Source: Candidatus Rhodoferax odensensis (GTDB lineage: Bacteria > Pseudomonadota > Gammaproteobacteria > Burkholderiales > Burkholderiaceae_C). Taken from it: DNA of 64,000 nt. The notes beneath the pieces were generated by a model, which did not search any database, had not been told where the DNA came from, and saw only the letters and a program-made list of their open reading frames with translations. The first letter of the stretch is position 1. Each line of letters opens with the position of its first letter. Both the position numbers and the translations under genes were made by a program. Below are positions 52,827 to 61,364 of the stretch, in pieces. Location: assembly GCA_016718405.1 (NCBI GenBank), contig JADKDJ010000008.1, forward strand, positions 62,001-126,000, read 5' to 3'.

Positions 52827-53756
52827 TCAAGCGCGGTCTGCCACTCGCTCACCGAGCAGGCCCGAGGGCCGCAAGGTCAGTACGATGATCAAGACAATGA
52901 AGGCAAAGATGTCCGAGTAGTGGCTGCCCAACACCCCGCCCGTGAGGGCCCCGATGTAGCCGGCGCCGATCGATTCGATCAGGCCCAGCAGAATGCCGCC
53001 CACCACCGCCCCGGCCAAATTGCCAATGCCACCAAACACCGCCGCCGTAAAGGCCTTGAGACCCGGCAGGAAACCCATGGTGTGTTGCACCGTACCGTAA
53101 TTGGCGGCCCACATCACCCCGGCAATGGCCGCCAAAACGGCGCCAATCAAAAACGTGGCTGAAATCACCATGTCAGGCTTGACGCCCATCAGGGCCGCCA
53201 CGCGTGGGTTCTCTGCCGTGGCACGCATGGCGCGCCCAAGCTTGGTCGAGTGCACCAGCCACATCAGCACCGCCAGCGATACCGCCGTCATGCCCAAAAT
53301 CAGCACCTGCGTAGGCGTAATGACGGCACCACCAATATTGAACGGAACATTGGGTAACAGCGTCGGATAGGGTTTGTAGTTAGGCTTCCAGATGATCATC
53401 GCCAAGGTCTGCAGCAATAGCGACATGCCAATGGCGGTAATAAGGGGCGCCAGCTTGGGGCTGTTGCGCAGGGGCCGGTAGGCCACCTTCTCGATGGTGA
53501 AATTCAGTACCGCCGCCACCACGCAGGCAATCAGCAGCGCGATCAGCAGGATCAGCCAGCCGGGGGTGCCCGGCATGGCGTCGCGCATCAGGCCGATGAT
53601 GGACCAGCTGGTCAGCGCACCCACCATCAGCACCTCGCCGTGGGCGAAGTTGATCAGACCAATAATGCCGTAAACCATGGTGTAGCCCAGCGCTACCAGG
53701 GCGTACATGCTGCCCAACACCAGACCGTTGATGATCTGCTGTATCAAGGTTTCCAT
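52827..53756 (-). CDS. livH: LivH, branched-chain amino acid ABC permease
   Basis: This 309-residue permease has about eight helices and LivH features: GLVLGSMYALVALGYTMVYG, INFAHGEVLMVGA and the coupling segment LGRAMRATAENPRVAALMG. GGAGA precedes the ATG by 6 bases. First gene of livHMGF; its promoter should lie in 53757-53828, between it and the terminator of the mde unit. Substrate could be branched-chain or other neutral amino acids; closeness to methionine-catabolic genes makes methionine or 2-oxobutyrate-derived isoleucine worth testing, but this is only context. Confidence 0.95.
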   Translation of the reverse strand: METLIQQIINGLVLGSMYALVALGYTMVYGIIGLINFAHGEVLMVGALTSWSIIGLMRDAMPGTPGWLILLIALLIACVVAAVLNFTIEKVAYRPLRNSPKLAPLITAIGMSLLLQTLAMIIWKPNYKPYPTLLPNVPFNIGGAVITPTQVLILGMTAVSLAVLMWLVHSTKLGRAMRATAENPRVAALMGVKPDMVISATFLIGAVLAAIAGVMWAANYGTVQHTMGFLPGLKAFTAAVFGGIGNLAGAVVGGILLGLIESIGAGYIGALTGGVLGSHYSDIFAFIVLIIVLTLRPSGLLGERVADRA

Positions 53757-53828
53757 AGAGAGTCTCCAATTGTCGGTACATCGCCGCGCTGCGCGACGTG
53801 ACCTCTTGATCTGTCACGGACACTTAGC

Positions 53829-53861
53829 AAAAAACCCGCCACTGTGTCGTCGTCGGCGGGC
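53829..53861 (-). terminator. Rho-independent terminator after mdeB
   Basis: Read leftwards, a stem CCCGCC/GGCGGG (53860-53855 with 53840-53835, 14-base loop) is followed at once by six Ts (53834-53829). It lies 140 bp past the mdeB stop and before livH, so it separates the two minus-strand units. Confidence 0.8.
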
Positions 53862-54000
53862 TAGTGCAGGCGATTGTATCGAAGCACCTGTCCCAGCACG
53901 GTGCGAGCCCGGGCGGGTTAACCCTGAACAATCAGTCTCATCATGAAAATCCCGATTCAATAAGTGGCACTAATGAGTGTTCGCGAAGTGGCACCCAGCC

Positions 54001-56736
54001 TCACGCCAATGCACGTCGCGCTGCGGCCTCGATGCTGGCCGCGTCGACACCAAAGAAGGCACGCAAAGCTGCGCGCGTGTCGCTGCGGCCAAAGCCGTCG
54101 GTGCCCAGGGTCTGGTAGCTGCGCCCCGCTGGCAGGTAGGCGCGCACACTTTCGGGCACCGCGCATACATAGTCAGTGGCGGCGATGATCGGCCCGGCGC
54201 TGGCGCGCAACTGCTGGGCGATGAATGGCGTGGGTGGCGCAGCATCACCCGCCACGCCACGCTGCTGGCTGTCGCGGCCATTGCGGGCCAACTCACTCCA
54301 ACTGGTGACGCTGAACACCGTCACATTCACCCCGCGCGCTGCCAGCGACCGCGCCGCCCTCACCACCTCGGTCAGAATGGCGCCCGAGCCGAGCAACGTG
54401 ACTGCGGGTGTTTCAGCGCACTGGGCAGCACCAGAGCTTGCCAGGTAGATACTGAATTTGTAGCATCCGCGAATCACGTCCTCCGCCACGCCCACCGGCA
54501 GATCGGGCTGGGCGTAGTTCTCGTTCATCAGCGTGACGTAATAGAAAACATCCTGCTGCTGCTCCAGCATCTCACGCATGCCGTGGTCCAGAATGACCGC
54601 CAGCTCGCCCGCAAAGGCCGGGTCGTAGGCCTTGCAGTTGGGGATGGTGGCGGCCACCAGGTGGCTGGTGCCGTCCTGGTGCTGCAGGCCCTCGCCGCCC
54701 AGCGTGGTGCGCCCCGAGGTGGCGCCCAGCAGGAAGCCGCGGGCGCGCTGGTCGGCGGCGGCCCAGATCGCGTCGCCCACGCGCTGGAAGCCAAACATCG
54801 AGTAGTAGATGTAGAACGGCAGCATGGCCAGCCCGTGCACGCTGTAGCTGGTGGCCGCTGCGGTCCAACTGGCAATGGCGCCGGCCTCGGAGATGCCCTC
54901 TTCCAGGATCTGCCCGTCTTGCGCTTCGCGGTAGCTCAGCACCGAGCCAATGTCTTCCGGCGCGTAGCGCTGGCCCACGCTGGAGTAAATGCCCACCTGC
55001 TTGAACAGGTTGGCCATGCCAAAGGTGCGCGCCTCGTCGGCCACGATGGGCACTACGCGCGGGCCCAGGGCCGGGTCCTTGAGCAGGTTGCCCAGCATGC
55101 GCACGAAGGCCATGGTGGTGGACATCTCTTTGCCATCTGCGTTCAGTGAAAACTGGGCATAACGCTCGATGGGCGGCACGGCAATGACCTGGGTGGCGGT
55201 GTACCTTTTGGGCAGGTAGCCGCCCAGCTTGCCGCGCTGATGATGCAGGTACTGCATCTCGGCGCTGTCATCGGCGGGCTTGTAAAACTCCAGGCCGGTG
55301 ACCTGTTCGTCGGTCAGCGGCAGATTGAAGCGGTTGCGAAAGGCGATCAGGTCGGTCTCGTCAAACTTCTTGTGGCTGTGGGTGGTCATCTTGCCCTGGC
55401 CGGCGCTGCCCATGCCATAGCCCTTCTTGGTGTGCGCCAGGACCACCGTGGGCTGGCCCTGGTGGCGCACGGCGGCGGCGTAAGCCGCGTGGATTTTCAC
55501 CAGGTCGTGACCGCCGCGCTTGAGGCGGTCAATCTGTTCGTCGGTCAGGCCCTGCGCCAGGCGCGCCAGTTCCGGGTTTTGGCCGAAGAAGTTGTCGCGG
55601 TTGTAGCGCCCGTCCTTGGCGGCAAAGGTCTGCATCTGGCCGTCCACCGTGTCGGCAAAGGCCCGCACCAGGGCGCCGGTCAGGTCGCGCGCGAACAGGC
55701 CGTCCCAATCGCTGCCCCACACCAGTTTGATGACGTTCCAGCCCGCGCCGCGAAACAGTTTCTCCAGCTCGTCGATGATGCGGCCGTTTCCCCGCACCGG
55801 CCCGTCCAGGCGCTGCAGGTTGCAGTTGACCACCCACACCAGGTTGTCCAGACCCTCGCGTGCGGCCAGGGTCAGCGCGCTCATGCTTTCGGGCTCGTCC
55901 ATCTCACCGTCGCCAAACACACCCCAGACGCGACGCTGATCCAGGTGCGTGCCGTTGCGCGCGCGCGCGCCGCAATCGAGCAACTGGCGGTGCGTGAGGT
56001 AACGCATGAAACGCGCGTGGTAGATCGAACTGATCGGCCCCAGGCCCATCGAACCGGTGGGAAACTGCCAGAAGTCGGGCATCAGGTAGGGGTGCGGGTA
56101 GCTGCTCAATCCCCGCGCGCCCCGTCCGGTGGTGGCCGCTGGCGCGGTCAGCTCCTGGCGGTAACAGGCCAGGTCTGCCGCGCTGAGGCGTCCTTCCAAA
56201 AAGGCACGCGCATAGACGCCTGGCGCGCTGTGCGGCTGGAAGAACACCAGGTCACCCTGATCTGCATCGCTGCGGGCGCGAAAGAAGTGGTTGAAGCCCA
56301 CCTCGAACAAGTCGGCCGCGCTGGCGTAGCTGGCAATGTGGCCACCCAGTTCACCATAGGCCTGGTTGGCGCGCACCACCATGGCCAGCGCGTTCCAGCG
56401 CATCAGCGAGGCCAGGCGCTCTTCAATGGCCAAGTCGCCTGGGAAGGGCTGCTGCTGATCAACACCAATGGTGTTGATGTAGGGCGTGGCCAGCTCGGGC
56501 TGCCAACCCACGCGTTGCGCGCCGGCCAGGCCGGCCAGCTCATCGAGCAGGTAGCGTGCACGCTTGGGGCCATGGCGGGCAATCAGCGCCAAAAAGGCGT
56601 CACGCCACTCGGCGGTTTCCTGCGGATCGTCGTCGTGCACGAACGTGCACGCGTACGGCTCGGCACAGTACGAGCTTGCGTGGGAGTCGCTGCTCGCCTG
56701 GATCATGTCGGCCAAGACCTGCTCGTTCATTGGCAT
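54001..56736 (-). CDS. mdeB: MdeB, AceE-type 2-oxobutyrate/pyruvate dehydrogenase E1
   Basis: This 911-residue homodimeric E1 of the AceE type carries the thiamine diphosphate motif GDGEMDEPES...NCNLQRLDGP, the catalytic-loop region HTKKGYGMGSAGQGK, EGISEAGAIASW and DGFGRSDTRAAL. In Pseudomonas putida an AceE homologue, MdeB, encoded beside methionine gamma-lyase, oxidises the 2-oxobutyrate released from methionine; the same arrangement is seen here. AAGGAGG lies 5 bases before ATG 56736. No E2 or E3 genes are next to it, so it must share those of another complex. It could also accept pyruvate. Confidence 0.88.
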   Translation of the reverse strand: MPMNEQVLADMIQASSDSHASSYCAEPYACTFVHDDDPQETAEWRDAFLALIARHGPKRARYLLDELAGLAGAQRVGWQPELATPYINTIGVDQQQPFPGDLAIEERLASLMRWNALAMVVRANQAYGELGGHIASYASAADLFEVGFNHFFRARSDADQGDLVFFQPHSAPGVYARAFLEGRLSAADLACYRQELTAPAATTGRGARGLSSYPHPYLMPDFWQFPTGSMGLGPISSIYHARFMRYLTHRQLLDCGARARNGTHLDQRRVWGVFGDGEMDEPESMSALTLAAREGLDNLVWVVNCNLQRLDGPVRGNGRIIDELEKLFRGAGWNVIKLVWGSDWDGLFARDLTGALVRAFADTVDGQMQTFAAKDGRYNRDNFFGQNPELARLAQGLTDEQIDRLKRGGHDLVKIHAAYAAAVRHQGQPTVVLAHTKKGYGMGSAGQGKMTTHSHKKFDETDLIAFRNRFNLPLTDEQVTGLEFYKPADDSAEMQYLHHQRGKLGGYLPKRYTATQVIAVPPIERYAQFSLNADGKEMSTTMAFVRMLGNLLKDPALGPRVVPIVADEARTFGMANLFKQVGIYSSVGQRYAPEDIGSVLSYREAQDGQILEEGISEAGAIASWTAAATSYSVHGLAMLPFYIYYSMFGFQRVGDAIWAAADQRARGFLLGATSGRTTLGGEGLQHQDGTSHLVAATIPNCKAYDPAFAGELAVILDHGMREMLEQQQDVFYYVTLMNENYAQPDLPVGVAEDVIRGCYKFSIYLASSGAAQCAETPAVTLLGSGAILTEVVRAARSLAARGVNVTVFSVTSWSELARNGRDSQQRGVAGDAAPPTPFIAQQLRASAGPIIAATDYVCAVPESVRAYLPAGRSYQTLGTDGFGRSDTRAALRAFFGVDAASIEAAARRALA

Positions 56737-56767
56737 GGCGCCCTCCTTCAACAACGAAGCGTGCAGC

Positions 56768-58048
56768 TTACGCTGCCACGGCCAAGGCTTCCTGGATCGG
56801 CGCGCTGCATTGAACACCGGTTTTGGCCTGCGACGGCTGACTCACCATGGCCTGCGCCTGGTCCAGCGCCTGGGCAATGTCGGCCAACACGTCGTCGATA
56901 TCTTCCAGACCAATCGACAGGCGCACCAGCCCATCGCTGATGCCGTGGGCGGCGCGCTCCTCGGGCGTGTAGGTGGAGTGCGTCATGCTGGCCGGGTGCT
57001 GGGCCAGGGTTTCGGCGTCGCCCAGGCTGACGGCGCGGGTGACCAGTTGCAGCGCGTCCATGAAGCAGATACCGGCCTGCAGCCCACCCTTGAGCTCGAA
57101 GGCAATCATGCCGCCAAACTGGCGCATCTGGCGCTTGGCCAGCGCATGCTGGGCAAAGCTGGGCAGGCCTGGGAAATGCACCACGGCAGTGGCTGGGTGG
57201 GCGTGCAACAGCTCTGCAACCGTTTGCGCGCTTTGGCAATGGCGGTCCATGCGCAGCGTCAGGGTCTTGAGCCCGCGCATCACCAACTGCGCGTCTTGCG
57301 CGGACATCACGGCGCCGGTCATGTCCTTCAGGCCAAACAGGCGCACGCGCTGGGCCAGCTCTGCGTCGGCAAAGATGGCCGCGCCGGCCGTCAGGTCGCC
57401 ATGGCCGCCGAGGTACTTGGTCATGGAGTGCACGCTCACATCGGCCCCCAACACGAGGGGCTGCTGCAGGTAGGGCGTGCAGTAGGTGTTGTCCACCACC
57501 ACCTTGGCGCCGCCTTGGTGTGCGATGGCCGAGACCGCTTCAATGTCCACCAGGCGCATATTGGGGTTGGCGGGCGACTCGAAATACACCACGCGTGTCT
57601 TGGGGCCCATGGCTTGAGCAACGTGGTCGGGGTCGGTCATGTCGACATGGCGAATCGTCACACCAAAGCGGGTCAAGCCGTGCGTCATGAAGGCGAAGGT
57701 GCAGCCGTACAGCGTGAGATCCGCCAGCACCTCGTCGCCCGGCTCCAGCATGGACCACAGCGTGGCCGTGATCGCGCCCATGCCCGAGCCAAACACCACC
57801 GCGCCCGCGCCTTGCTCCAGACTGGCCAGGCGCGACTCCAACAAGGCCAGCGTGGGATTGGCAATGCGTGTGTAGAAGTAGCCCGCTTCTTCGCCCGTGA
57901 AACAGCGCGCGCCATAGGCCACGTCTGGGAAGGCAAAGGTGGCCGAGGTGTAGATCGGCGGCACCAGCGCACCGTGGTGATCGGCCGGGTTGTAGCCATG
58001 GTGGATGGCGCGGGTGCTGAATCCTGGGGTCTTGGCGGCTTGGCTCAT
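56768..58048 (-). CDS. mdeA: Methionine gamma-lyase
   Basis: This 426-residue PLP enzyme splits L-methionine into methanethiol, ammonia and 2-oxobutyrate. It follows P. putida MdeA closely: FSTRAIHHGYNP, LYGCTFAF with the gamma-lyase-specific Cys, VYFESPANPNM, VVVDNTYCTPYLQ, the PLP lysine in HSMTKYLGGHGD, LKDMTGAV and SLGDAETLAQHPASMTHS. AAGGA lies 6 bases before the ATG. It ends 31 bp before mdeB and is divergent from the Lrp-type gene, giving the complete mdeR-mdeAB arrangement. Confidence 0.93.
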   Translation of the reverse strand: MSQAAKTPGFSTRAIHHGYNPADHHGALVPPIYTSATFAFPDVAYGARCFTGEEAGYFYTRIANPTLALLESRLASLEQGAGAVVFGSGMGAITATLWSMLEPGDEVLADLTLYGCTFAFMTHGLTRFGVTIRHVDMTDPDHVAQAMGPKTRVVYFESPANPNMRLVDIEAVSAIAHQGGAKVVVDNTYCTPYLQQPLVLGADVSVHSMTKYLGGHGDLTAGAAIFADAELAQRVRLFGLKDMTGAVMSAQDAQLVMRGLKTLTLRMDRHCQSAQTVAELLHAHPATAVVHFPGLPSFAQHALAKRQMRQFGGMIAFELKGGLQAGICFMDALQLVTRAVSLGDAETLAQHPASMTHSTYTPEERAAHGISDGLVRLSIGLEDIDDVLADIAQALDQAQAMVSQPSQAKTGVQCSAPIQEALAVAA

Positions 58049-58141
58049 GGTGAATCCTTGTGGCGTGAAGTGGTGAAATCTTCAGAAGAATTGTTCGCCA
58101 AGTTGCTGGGTAAATATTGGCTTTTTGTGCTGGTCTCAACC

Positions 58142-58169
58142 TTGCTTTGAGGATGTTTGTTTCTACAAT
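58142..58169 (+). promoter_or_regulatory. Possible sigma-70 promoter of mdeR
   Basis: TTGCTT (58142-58147) and TACAAT (58164-58169) are 16 bp apart in the A+T-rich mdeA/mdeR divergent region, 26 bp before the mdeR start. The region is the natural binding place for the Lrp-type regulator. Confidence 0.4.
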
Positions 58170-58195
58170 TAGCGAAAAACAGGTTGTTTCATCCC

Positions 58196-58666
58196 ATGAC
58201 CACACCAAGCCTCGATTCCACCGACCGCCAACTGCTCGAAGCGCTGCAGCAAGACGCCCGCACCACAGTTGCCGAACTGGCGCAGCGCGTGTCGCTGTCA
58301 CCCTCGCCTTGCTGGCGCCGCGTGCGGCAACTGGAGGAAACCGGGGTCATTGAGGGCTACCACGCACACCTGAGCCGGCACAAGCTGGGCTACGGCGTGA
58401 CCGGCTTTGTGCACCTGCAGATGAACAACCACATGCCCGACGTCATGGCCGCGTTTGAGCGCGAAGTGGTGGCCCTGCCGCAGGTGCTGTCTTGCCACAA
58501 CCTGTCTGGTCGCTACGACTACCTGATTGAGGCCATCGCTCCCGACCTGGAGGCGTTCTCGCAACTGGTGCGCGTCAAGATTCGCAGCCTGCCGGGGGTA
58601 AAAGAGATCTCGACCAGCTTCTCGCTCAAAGAGCTCAAGCACGGGGGCACGCTGCCGGTGGCGTGA
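58196..58666 (+). CDS. mdeR: MdeR, Lrp/AsnC-family regulator
   Basis: This 156-residue protein has the Lrp layout: helix-turn-helix in the first 60 residues (LDSTDRQLLEALQQDARTTV, LAQRVSLSPSPCWRRVRQLE) and a C-terminal RAM ligand domain (about 70-150, with LSGRYDYLIEAIAPDLEAFS). It is divergent from mdeA, as in P. putida, where MdeR activates mdeAB in response to methionine. ATG 58196 is the family start; an upstream in-frame ATG at 58157 would overlap the -10 box. Confidence 0.9.
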   Translation: MTTPSLDSTDRQLLEALQQDARTTVAELAQRVSLSPSPCWRRVRQLEETGVIEGYHAHLSRHKLGYGVTGFVHLQMNNHMPDVMAAFEREVVALPQVLSCHNLSGRYDYLIEAIAPDLEAFSQLVRVKIRSLPGVKEISTSFSLKELKHGGTLPVA

Positions 58667-58702
58667 GCGCTTCGGATCGCCCCTCCGACCTTGGTCGACA
58701 CT

Positions 58703-61189
58703 TCAAGGATTGAGCAACACCGCCGTGGCCGCGAACGGTATCACCGAACCATCGGTGATCGACATATAAAGAACCTGGATATCCAGGCTGCCAGTTGGAG
58801 TCAGAAACTGAAAATCGTCGATGTACCCTTCGGCGGTGTCGCTCAATTGTTCGCCGTTGGGCCACAGAAAGCGTACATCACGACCACTGGTCACGTTTTC
58901 CCAATCCTCATAGTCCACGGTACTGACCGAGCCGCTGGTGCGGCCGTCGGCGAAGATCAATTTCTTCGGCCCCACAAAAGGCAGGGTCGAGCTACTGGTC
59001 TTGCCAGTGGCGATCGACGGGTCGCCGAAGTACATCTTGTAGCGCACGTCCCCAATGTGCATGGGCACTGCCGCTTGCGCGCTCTTGAACGTCTTGGGGC
59101 AGCCCGCGCTGTCGTATTGCGGCACAAACGCACTGCCGTTCCAGACCGCATAGGCGTGGTTGTGGCTGGCGGTGGTGCAACCGGTGATCTTGTCCACAGT
59201 GAACACCATGAACGTGCCCACGGCGCCATCCCAGCGCCAATCGGTCAGCGTTGGCCACGCAATCTTGTTTTGGCGCGCCGCGCTGATTTTGCTGACCGGA
59301 TTGACGACGTCGCCTTCAACGCCAATCACGACCGTGGCCGGGCAGTTGCCGCCGGAGAGGTAGTCCGCCACTGTGGTGCAGGTGGTGGCCGCGCCGAGAT
59401 TGAAATCGCGCCCCACATAACCATCGACGCTCGCGACCGAGTAGATGCGGGTCTTGCCGTCGACGTCGTTTGATTCAAAGAACAGCCGAACCTTGGCACC
59501 CAGCGCGGCCGACAGCGGCACACCCTGGCCGGTCATGATCGACTTGATGCCACTGGTGGCCGACGTTGGCGAGCGCACACCACTGGTGTTGGCGTAACTG
59601 GTGAAGCCGCTCAAGTAGCTCGCCGGACTTGTGGCCGAGACCACACCACTGCTCGCCACCGACTGACCAGTCACCCCCTGCGGCCCGTAGTAGAACTGCA
59701 CCGTGTTGGCAGCGGCGCCCGCTTCAGCACCGAAACGCGTGGCCGAAAGCCGGGCGTTGCCGTCCGCCACCGGCTTGGTCAGCGTGGATACGGTGTTACC
59801 ACTGCCCTGCAATTGCCAGTACTCAGCCGACGTCGTGGCGCCCACCGCCGCGGCGGTGCCGGCGCTGGTGCAAGCGGCGTCTTTGCATGCCTTGACCACC
59901 ACCGAGTAAGTCGTGGCGGCCTTCAGGGGTGTCAGCGTGGCGCTGGTGGCCGACGCCGTCGCCGTGGTGCTGACACTGATGGCCGTCAATGCCTCTGTGG
60001 CCGTTATCTCATAGTGGTCGACGACGTAGCCGGTGGGCGCGGTCCACTTCGCGAGCAGTTTGCTCGACGAACCAAAGCTGGCGCTCCCAACAGTCTGCGG
60101 GTTAACTTGGGTCAGGGTCACGTTGCCCGGCGCGCCAGGTGTCGTGCACCCAGCAGTGGCAAGCAGTCCGGCGACCAAGCCCACATCAACAATCACGCCA
60201 GCAGTGGATTCGCCAGCGGCGTAAAGGTGCTGATCGATCAAGTTGGTGGCCAAATAGTTCTTGGTACCCGTGTAGTACCGAAAATGGTACGGATGGGCGA
60301 ATTGACTAACAGCACCAGCCGGAGCAAAGAACTGCGCAAAGGAGCCCTCTGCCCAGCGAAAGACGCAGTCGGCTGAGACTTGCGCGTACGTCGGGTCGAA
60401 CTGCCCCAGCGCAGTGACCACATTGGCGCTGTTGGTCATAAACCCACCGTGGTCGCCAACGGGGTCGTCGATCAACAGCTTGAAGGTGGCGCCGTACTTG
60501 ATCACCCAGTCACGGGCGGCAGTCATCGCAGTGCATCCGTTTATGGCGGGATCTGGGTCGAGTTGACCGCAATACATCACCCATTGGACACCGCTAAAGG
60601 GTAACGCACCATAGTCACCTGCAGCGATCTGCTGATTCGGTGGATAGCCCGATGTTGCGCCACCCGCGTTCGACAAGACCATGTTGAAGTAACGATTGCC
60701 CGACGACGTGTCCAGGGCCGTCACACCATACGAGTTGGCCGATCCGCGCGAATAACCATGAAACAGCACGGTACCGGGCTTGACGCCCTTTTCCTTCAGC
60801 AAGCTTGCGATGATGGGGTACATCTCCTGAGGCTGATAGTAGTCGGCCGTGGTTTCCCCGCCACCAAACCACCATTGAAGGGCAAGGATGGCATAACCGC
60901 GCGATTGCAGGTAGGGCTGCCACAGATAGAACTCGTCGGTCGCATAGCTGCCGTGTCCGTGCAAGGTCACGATGACGCCAGTGGGTGCGCTGGTGGAGGG
61001 TTGCCACCAGATGGTGAACGCCTTGTTGTCCGTGGTGTTTCGTATCTCGGCGTTCTTTGCGACAGCGAAGTCGTAGCGCACGGCACTGGCGCTCTTGGCC
61101 TGATTGATGAGGCTGGTCGAATCAGCGTGAGCGGCGAGCGACACAAGCAGGGCAACGACAAACCAAAGCGAGCGAACTGGACTGCACAT
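58703..61189 (-). CDS. Secreted alpha/beta-hydrolase with fibronectin III domain
   Basis: This 828-residue protein has a signal peptide (about 1-22), an alpha/beta-hydrolase domain (about 40-345) and a fibronectin type III domain (about 353-460), then about 370 residues I cannot place. The hydrolase has an oxyanion loop VTLHGHGSY and nucleophile Ser147 in GYSRG (145-149); an Asp and the His of DPVGDHGGF could complete the triad. The layout recalls extracellular esterases and polyester depolymerases, where the FN3 unit spaces catalytic and binding parts, but the C-terminal region is not a substrate-binding domain that I recognise. Single gene, convergent with mdeR. Substrate unknown. Confidence 0.72.
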   Translation of the reverse strand: MCSPVRSLWFVVALLVSLAAHADSTSLINQAKSASAVRYDFAVAKNAEIRNTTDNKAFTIWWQPSTSAPTGVIVTLHGHGSYATDEFYLWQPYLQSRGYAILALQWWFGGGETTADYYQPQEMYPIIASLLKEKGVKPGTVLFHGYSRGSANSYGVTALDTSSGNRYFNMVLSNAGGATSGYPPNQQIAAGDYGALPFSGVQWVMYCGQLDPDPAINGCTAMTAARDWVIKYGATFKLLIDDPVGDHGGFMTNSANVVTALGQFDPTYAQVSADCVFRWAEGSFAQFFAPAGAVSQFAHPYHFRYYTGTKNYLATNLIDQHLYAAGESTAGVIVDVGLVAGLLATAGCTTPGAPGNVTLTQVNPQTVGSASFGSSSKLLAKWTAPTGYVVDHYEITATEALTAISVSTTATASATSATLTPLKAATTYSVVVKACKDAACTSAGTAAAVGATTSAEYWQLQGSGNTVSTLTKPVADGNARLSATRFGAEAGAAANTVQFYYGPQGVTGQSVASSGVVSATSPASYLSGFTSYANTSGVRSPTSATSGIKSIMTGQGVPLSAALGAKVRLFFESNDVDGKTRIYSVASVDGYVGRDFNLGAATTCTTVADYLSGGNCPATVVIGVEGDVVNPVSKISAARQNKIAWPTLTDWRWDGAVGTFMVFTVDKITGCTTASHNHAYAVWNGSAFVPQYDSAGCPKTFKSAQAAVPMHIGDVRYKMYFGDPSIATGKTSSSTLPFVGPKKLIFADGRTSGSVSTVDYEDWENVTSGRDVRFLWPNGEQLSDTAEGYIDDFQFLTPTGSLDIQVLYMSITDGSVIPFAATAVLLNP

Positions 61190-61364
61190 GATGGAGCCTC
61201 CGATCCAATGGACGTGTAAGGATTTCTGCGCGTGGTCACCTGGATGTTAGCTGAGGCTTGCTGGCTTGTGGACTTTCAAATTTGGTTTGTTTCAAAGCAG
61301 CCTCGGCGGTGCCGCTTCGGATACAGTCGCCGTGGGGTAGTTGCCGCACCCGGCACACATAAGA

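Noticed and set aside
54001..56736. Housekeeping aceE
   Set aside because: The gene lies in the mdeR-mdeA arrangement and has no aceF or lpd beside it; a general pyruvate dehydrogenase role cannot be fully excluded.
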